Source: Siderastrea radians
Lineage: Eukaryota > Cnidaria > Anthozoa > Scleractinia > Rhizangiidae
NCBI GenBank assembly: GCA_964017195.1
Contig: OZ024894.1
Span: 1,860,501-1,924,500 of the forward strand
DNA length: 64,000 nt
Direction of reading: 5' to 3'
The number at the start of each line of letters is the position of its first letter. Position 1 is the stretch's first letter. This document shows, in pieces, positions 49,201 through 55,200 of this stretch. The translations under genes and the position numbers were made by a program. The notes under the pieces are model-generated. The model made no database searches and had not been told where the DNA came from. It was given only the letters and a program-made list of their open reading frames with translations.

Positions 49201-52200
49201 ATCAAGACCAGACGAATCTCTGAGGAAAAGTTATTAACAGCTAAACACTTAAAATAGCCAGACTTGAGCAGACTGTAAGTTAGACAGACAATGAAATTGG
49301 AGAATCAATATTATACTGACTAAATCATTGTCTAGGAGCATTGTCTCAATGTAACAAAAAAAACTAGTACAAAAACTATGTGGGGAATGTTTGTTAACGT
49401 AACGCAGAAAATTCCCTGAGACACTGAAGAAATTCACTCCTTTCCAGTACAATGTTAACTCGTTTATTCTCTCCTTGTGCCGACCAATCAACGCGAGTAA
49501 AACGCCGTGTTACAGTAGTGAATCCAAAAACCTAGTAATACCTTTTCTCTCGATCGAGCACGTGTGTAGAAAAAACCTATCCAAATATAGTCATGCAGTC
49601 TAACACGTAATAGCTTAGGAATGTCTAACGTAAATCGCATGACGCGAGTCACGCGTCACAAGTTTCGCATAATGTAAACTGTGGAGTTTACGACACCCTC
49701 CCCCTATTAAAGGGCTGAGAAGCAGCTTTAATACAATTCTAATCGTCCTCTAACTCGTTCATTGCAATTCCGATCATCCGGTTCCTTGCTGCATTCTTTG
49801 CTGCTCGTCCAGGTAGCTGCCGCGGTCGAAACTCTGGCACTTCAGGGTTCATACCTGCGTTCTGTGGCTGGGGTTGTGCGCCTATCTCCAAATCTGCAAC
49901 TAGCTGAACAGGGCGTTCGACGATGTACCCGTTTCCCGTCCTTATCTTGAATCCCCGAAGAACGCCGTCCTTTCCCTTTATCTGACTTTCAACTCTTCCA
50001 AGTTTCCACTTTCCAGTGTTCTTAATGGAGTCTTTAATTAGAACCATCGATCCTTCTGCGGGAACCTTCTTATTTGCAATTGCTTGCGTCTTGGATCTCT
50101 CCTCCAAAGCGTGAAGATACTCCTTAACCCATCGTTTGCGCAGCTGCAATCGGCACGTCTTCAAGTAACGCAATCTTCTCGTGACGTCACTTGTGTCCTC
50201 CAAGGTATCAATATCTTCTTCTAGAAAGTTCGCAGGTTTTCCTCTGAGAAGGATGTTAGGTGTAACTGTCTGTTGCTCAAACTCCTCACCTACGTGACAT
50301 AACGGTCTGTTGTTTGCAAAGCATTCCACATCGAGAAGTGTTTCCTCTAGTTCTGCATAAGAGAGTAATGCGCAACCAATGACCTTTGAAAGACAAGACT
50401 TGACGATGCCAACCATACGTTCAAAAAATCCTCCCCACCAAGGGGCTCTGGAGAGGTTGAACTTCCATTGAATCCGCTGTGATGCGAGGTAGTTGTTGAG
50501 ATCCTCGTCTTCTTGTAGAGTCTCAAGCCATCCTTTTGTCGCTATGAAGGTCTTCGCGTTATCGCTCACGATCAATTGCGGGGTACCTCGTCTCGCCACA
50601 AATTCCTTCAGTGCTCGTTTAAATTGCTCAACAGTCATGTCCGTGCACAACCTTAAGTGAATGGCACGAGTGCAAGCACAAGTGAATAACACGACATAAG
50701 CCTTCCCGGGGTTGATCCCTTGTGTCTTGTGGTACAATGGACCAATGAAATCCACTCCAGTTGAGGAAAATGGATCAGTAAACTCTGCTCGAAATGATGG
50801 CAGGGCGGCCATTGGTGGTGCTGGTAATGCCCTTGCTCTGTGCTTTTTGCAGTGATTGCAGCTCAACCTCAGCCTTCTAGTAATACGTCGCAGTTGTGGG
50901 ATCCAAAACCTCTCTCGCACCTTGTTCATTGTGGACTGGACTCCCCCATGCAAATTCATCAGATGGTAATGTTCCACGACCAACTCCGCCAATCTGTGTT
51001 TTCTTGGTAGGAACATCGGGTGGTAGTCCGGGACTCGCCCATACCAACGCCAGATCCCCAGTGTGTCTATCTTGATGGGAACATCGATTCTTTGCTCACA
51101 TCCTGCCTGTGCTAACTTGATCCACCACTGCTCCGCTTGTTCAATCTCAAATGTTGTAAGGGGGCCACGTGTTTTAGCCACCTTCCGGCAGTTGCCAATA
51201 AATCTTCTAATGAATGCTGTGATCCTTAGAAGCTTCCAGTACTTGTGCTTCTGAAGAAGTTCTTCGGTCCAAGTTTCTTGAAAGTTCTGGTCTTCCTGCT
51301 TCTGGAGGAGTGCAGCTTCCTTTCTCGGTAATGCTTCAGTTTGAACCTCTGCCGTCTCCTTGACTTCTACCTTCACTGGCCATTCTTCAACGTTGCCCAG
51401 CCATTCAGGACCCTTCATCCAAAAGTGATCAATTCTTGCCGGAGCAATTCCTCTGCTCCCTAAGTCACTTGGATTTTGTGCTGTAGGGACGTAATGCCAC
51501 ACAAAGGTTCCAGGATCCTGCATCTTTGCCACTCTGTTCCCGACGTACTGTGACCATTTGCCCTTGTTTTCCAACCAGTAGAGTACAGTGGTGCTATCCA
51601 CCCATGCGTGGGTCTCAGCAAACATATTGGGGTCAAGTGCCTTAGTGGTATGACTCAGCAACTTGGCAAGAGTAAGGGCTGCGGTGAGTTCTAGGCGTGG
51701 AATCGATGTGTTCTTAGGAGCGATTCTTGATTTGGAAACGAGAAGATTTTGACTTACGGACCCATCCAAGTACTTAGCAACAACGTAAACGGCCGCACAC
51801 ACTGCTGATTTGCTGGCGTCTGAAAATCCGTGTAACGACAGTCCCCTTTTGTTGTAGTCAACTACACTTCTCGGAATTGCAAGGGTTGGATGCTCCTTTA
51901 AACGGCTGATCCACTTGTTCCACTGCCGTACAATTTCATCAGGGAGGGGCGCATCCCACGAGATCTTCCGTAAACAAACTTCGCTAAAGATAACCTTTCC
52001 GGTGATCAGAACTGGCGAAGCCAGACCGAGGATGTCATAAACACTGTTTATTGCTATCATTTTCCGCTTTGTCACTGGCTCTGTTGCACCGCAGCACGGT
52101 TTAAAATCAACAAAGATTGTATCTGTTGACTTGTCCCACTGGGTTCCCAATATTTTGGCCCTTTGATCCTCTCTATCTGATCCCTTGTTCTGAGGTGTAC

Positions 52201-55200
52201 TTTCAAGGGTAGCTACATTGCTATGCCATTTGTGTAGTGTGAATCCCCCTTTGTTCATGATATGTGTCGCTTCCTCCTTAAACCTTGTGAGGGCTTCCTC
52301 CTTATCACTCCCGTATTGTATATCATCGACGTAAGTGTCATCCCGCAGCGCCTTCACCGTGTCTGGAAATTCTTCCTGATACGCTGACAAGTGTTTCTGG
52401 AGAGTCGCACCCAAGATATAAGGGCTAGGTGCTGCACCAAAGATCACCCGGGTAAAGGATACTCAACCCCCTTTCGCTCGTCCAAGTTGTTAAACCAAAG
52501 TACTCTTAAGGCGTCACGATCCTCCTCATGCACACGAATTTGGTGAAATGCCTTCTCTATGTCTCCAGTGACGCATAATTTTTTCAACCGATTACGAAGG
52601 AGAATGTCAAATAGCAGCGGTTGGAGAGCTGGACCAGGTTCTAGGCAATCATTCAACGAAGGCAATCGCTGTCTGGCTTTGGAGGAGCAGTCATAGACTA
52701 TGCGTGTTTTTGTTGACTCAGCACTCTCGCGAATGACAGGATGATGTGGAACGTAGTGCACGATTTCTCCAGTGGGCTGAGGTGGAGCAGGCTCAAGTAT
52801 TCCACTCTCAATTTGTTCTTGCATAATGGCGTTGTACTCCACCAGTCTGTTATGTCTCTCTAAGCGTCTTGTTGTTCCCCAAAGTCGCGCCATTGCCAGC
52901 CCCTTGTTGGTTGGGAGTAGTCCATGGGGAAGCTTCCAAGGTAGCCGTGTCTCGTAAAACCCTTCACTCTTGAACTTGATTTGCTCTTCAAAGTCTTGGT
53001 TGAATGAGAGGTTGAGAGTATCTGCATCCTCCAGGCCAAGCACATCCATGGAGCACAAGCGTTCAAATTCACTTTGGCTTGAGTTTAAAAGGAATTCCCT
53101 TTCCACGCCATCTCCTTCTGAAATAAGCCTCCCATACAAGATCCATCCCAGCATCGTGAATTCCGCTCCAGGGTCAGTGTCAGGGTTGTTCCCGAGAATT
53201 GGTGGTTCTGTTGAACGGATGCGCTGATAATCCGCTGCTCCAACGATGATATGTACAGGGAGCTGATCTGCCATTTCGTCTTCATCGCTTAATTGTAGCT
53301 TACGGAGTCGGGGGTACTTCCGCTTCAAGTCCTTAATTCTTGGATTAGGTAAAGATGTCAACACATCCTTCTCTGCATTGATACAATCAACAACAAAGTT
53401 AAAACCATCCACAACAACAGACTCAATGGTTAAAGAGTAAATATCCACTCTTCTTGTAACTGTTCCATACATCTGCTCAATGCATCTTGTCTCTTGCCGG
53501 ATTGGTGAGATTCCCAGTCTTGTAATCAGGTCTGAGCATACATACGAACTTCCGGCTCCTGTGTCAATCATGATTCTTGCTTCCTGTCCATTGACCATTG
53601 CTCGCACTGTAGCGTGTAAAGTTGACGTAGACCAAGTTGATGCGCTCAGGTTCTTTTCTGTTGATGTAGGAACGCTGCCTTGCTCAGGAACAGTTGAAAT
53701 TCTTCTTTCACAAAGAGATGTATGATGCCGCTGTCCACAGTTCTTGCAGGGTCTTGAACGACATGCAGACACAAGATGATTATCAGTAAGGCAGTTGTAG
53801 CACAAATTCTTCCTTCGTATGAGGTCCCTTCGGGCAGCGACAGTCAACACCCTTGTACAGTTCACGGACGAATGATTTGTAGAACCGCAGTAAACACATC
53901 TGTTAGCATTGGTGTATCTTTGTGAGCCCTGCATCATCAATTTCTCTGCATTTCGCCTCCCATCTCCAGATCCGCCTTGTTGCTTGCTCTTCTCTTCCGC
54001 TCGAAGAGGGTTCCGGTCAACAAACTTACGCAGAGCTTCAACCAGCTGTTCAAGTGCCCACTCCTCCCACTTATCGTCTGTCTGAGTGATAACTTCTCTC
54101 ACTGGTCCAAGTTTATCCATCAAAGTGTACACGGCGCTCTGCGCTGTCTGCAGTTTGTTCATTGTAGACAAAGTTCGTACAACTCTCGAAAGCTTGTTGT
54201 AGAATTCGTGAATCCGGTCTAGTCGACGAATGTCCGTAATACTCTGTAAACTTTCCATTTCCTTAATGAGCGCTTTGTGCACCTTACAATCCTTACCATA
54301 GGTGATCTGCAGAATTTTCTTGGCCTCTTGGTAGCCTTCTACTGTGTGCGGAAGCCCAAGTATGTCCTCCCGTGGTTGGCCTTTTACGAGCTCCAATAAA
54401 TAGTTGAATTTGCTGATTTCTGATATTTTTGCACCGTCCACTTCAACCTCAAACTGGTTCCAGAATCGAATCCAGTCCTTATAATCGCCCTGAAATGGAG
54501 TGATGGTATATCGCTGAAGCTTCACCGACTGTGTCGTTGATGACCCAGGAGAATCGCCATTACCAGCTCTGGCGTCCTTCTCCATCTCCAATTTCCTTTT
54601 CAACCACTCTTCTTCCCGTTATTGGTGTCTAATTTGCGCGGCTTCAAGTTCCTTCTGTTCGGCCAGTCGCGCTTCCATGATTTCCTTGTTGATAGCTCGC
54701 TGTTTATCTAATTCACGCTGAGCCTTCTCGTCCTCCTCTTGTCTACGTCCTTCACCCAAAGTCAGTTTAATTTGTCCTCGAAGTTCTCGAAACATTTGTA
54801 GTCCTTCCTTCTGTTGCACAGACCAATTCTTTATCTCATCTAGCGTGCGTTCGCTCTCCAACATGCGCTCCCCTGTCTCGTCGATTGAAATCTCCAATTT
54901 GCGAATAAGTCCGCATATCTTGTTGTAGTAAAGTTCCAAGTCCTCTTGATCGCAGTCTTTCCAGGTTTTTGAAATTTCCTCCAGCTTCAATTTCGAAAAT
55001 TCTAACAACTGATCGTGTTTATCAGTTGGCGCCATTTTGATCTTGTAATTCTAGCCCACCAAACTTGTGTTTGCGAAGATTGTCAACAACGCTCATTCAC
55101 CGAAGTTAAAGTTCCAAAAATGACCCAGTAACGTGTAAATGTACCTCCTGTCGATGAGTAATTGCAAATGTTCCCTTGTCGCTTGTTGTTAACCGAAACG

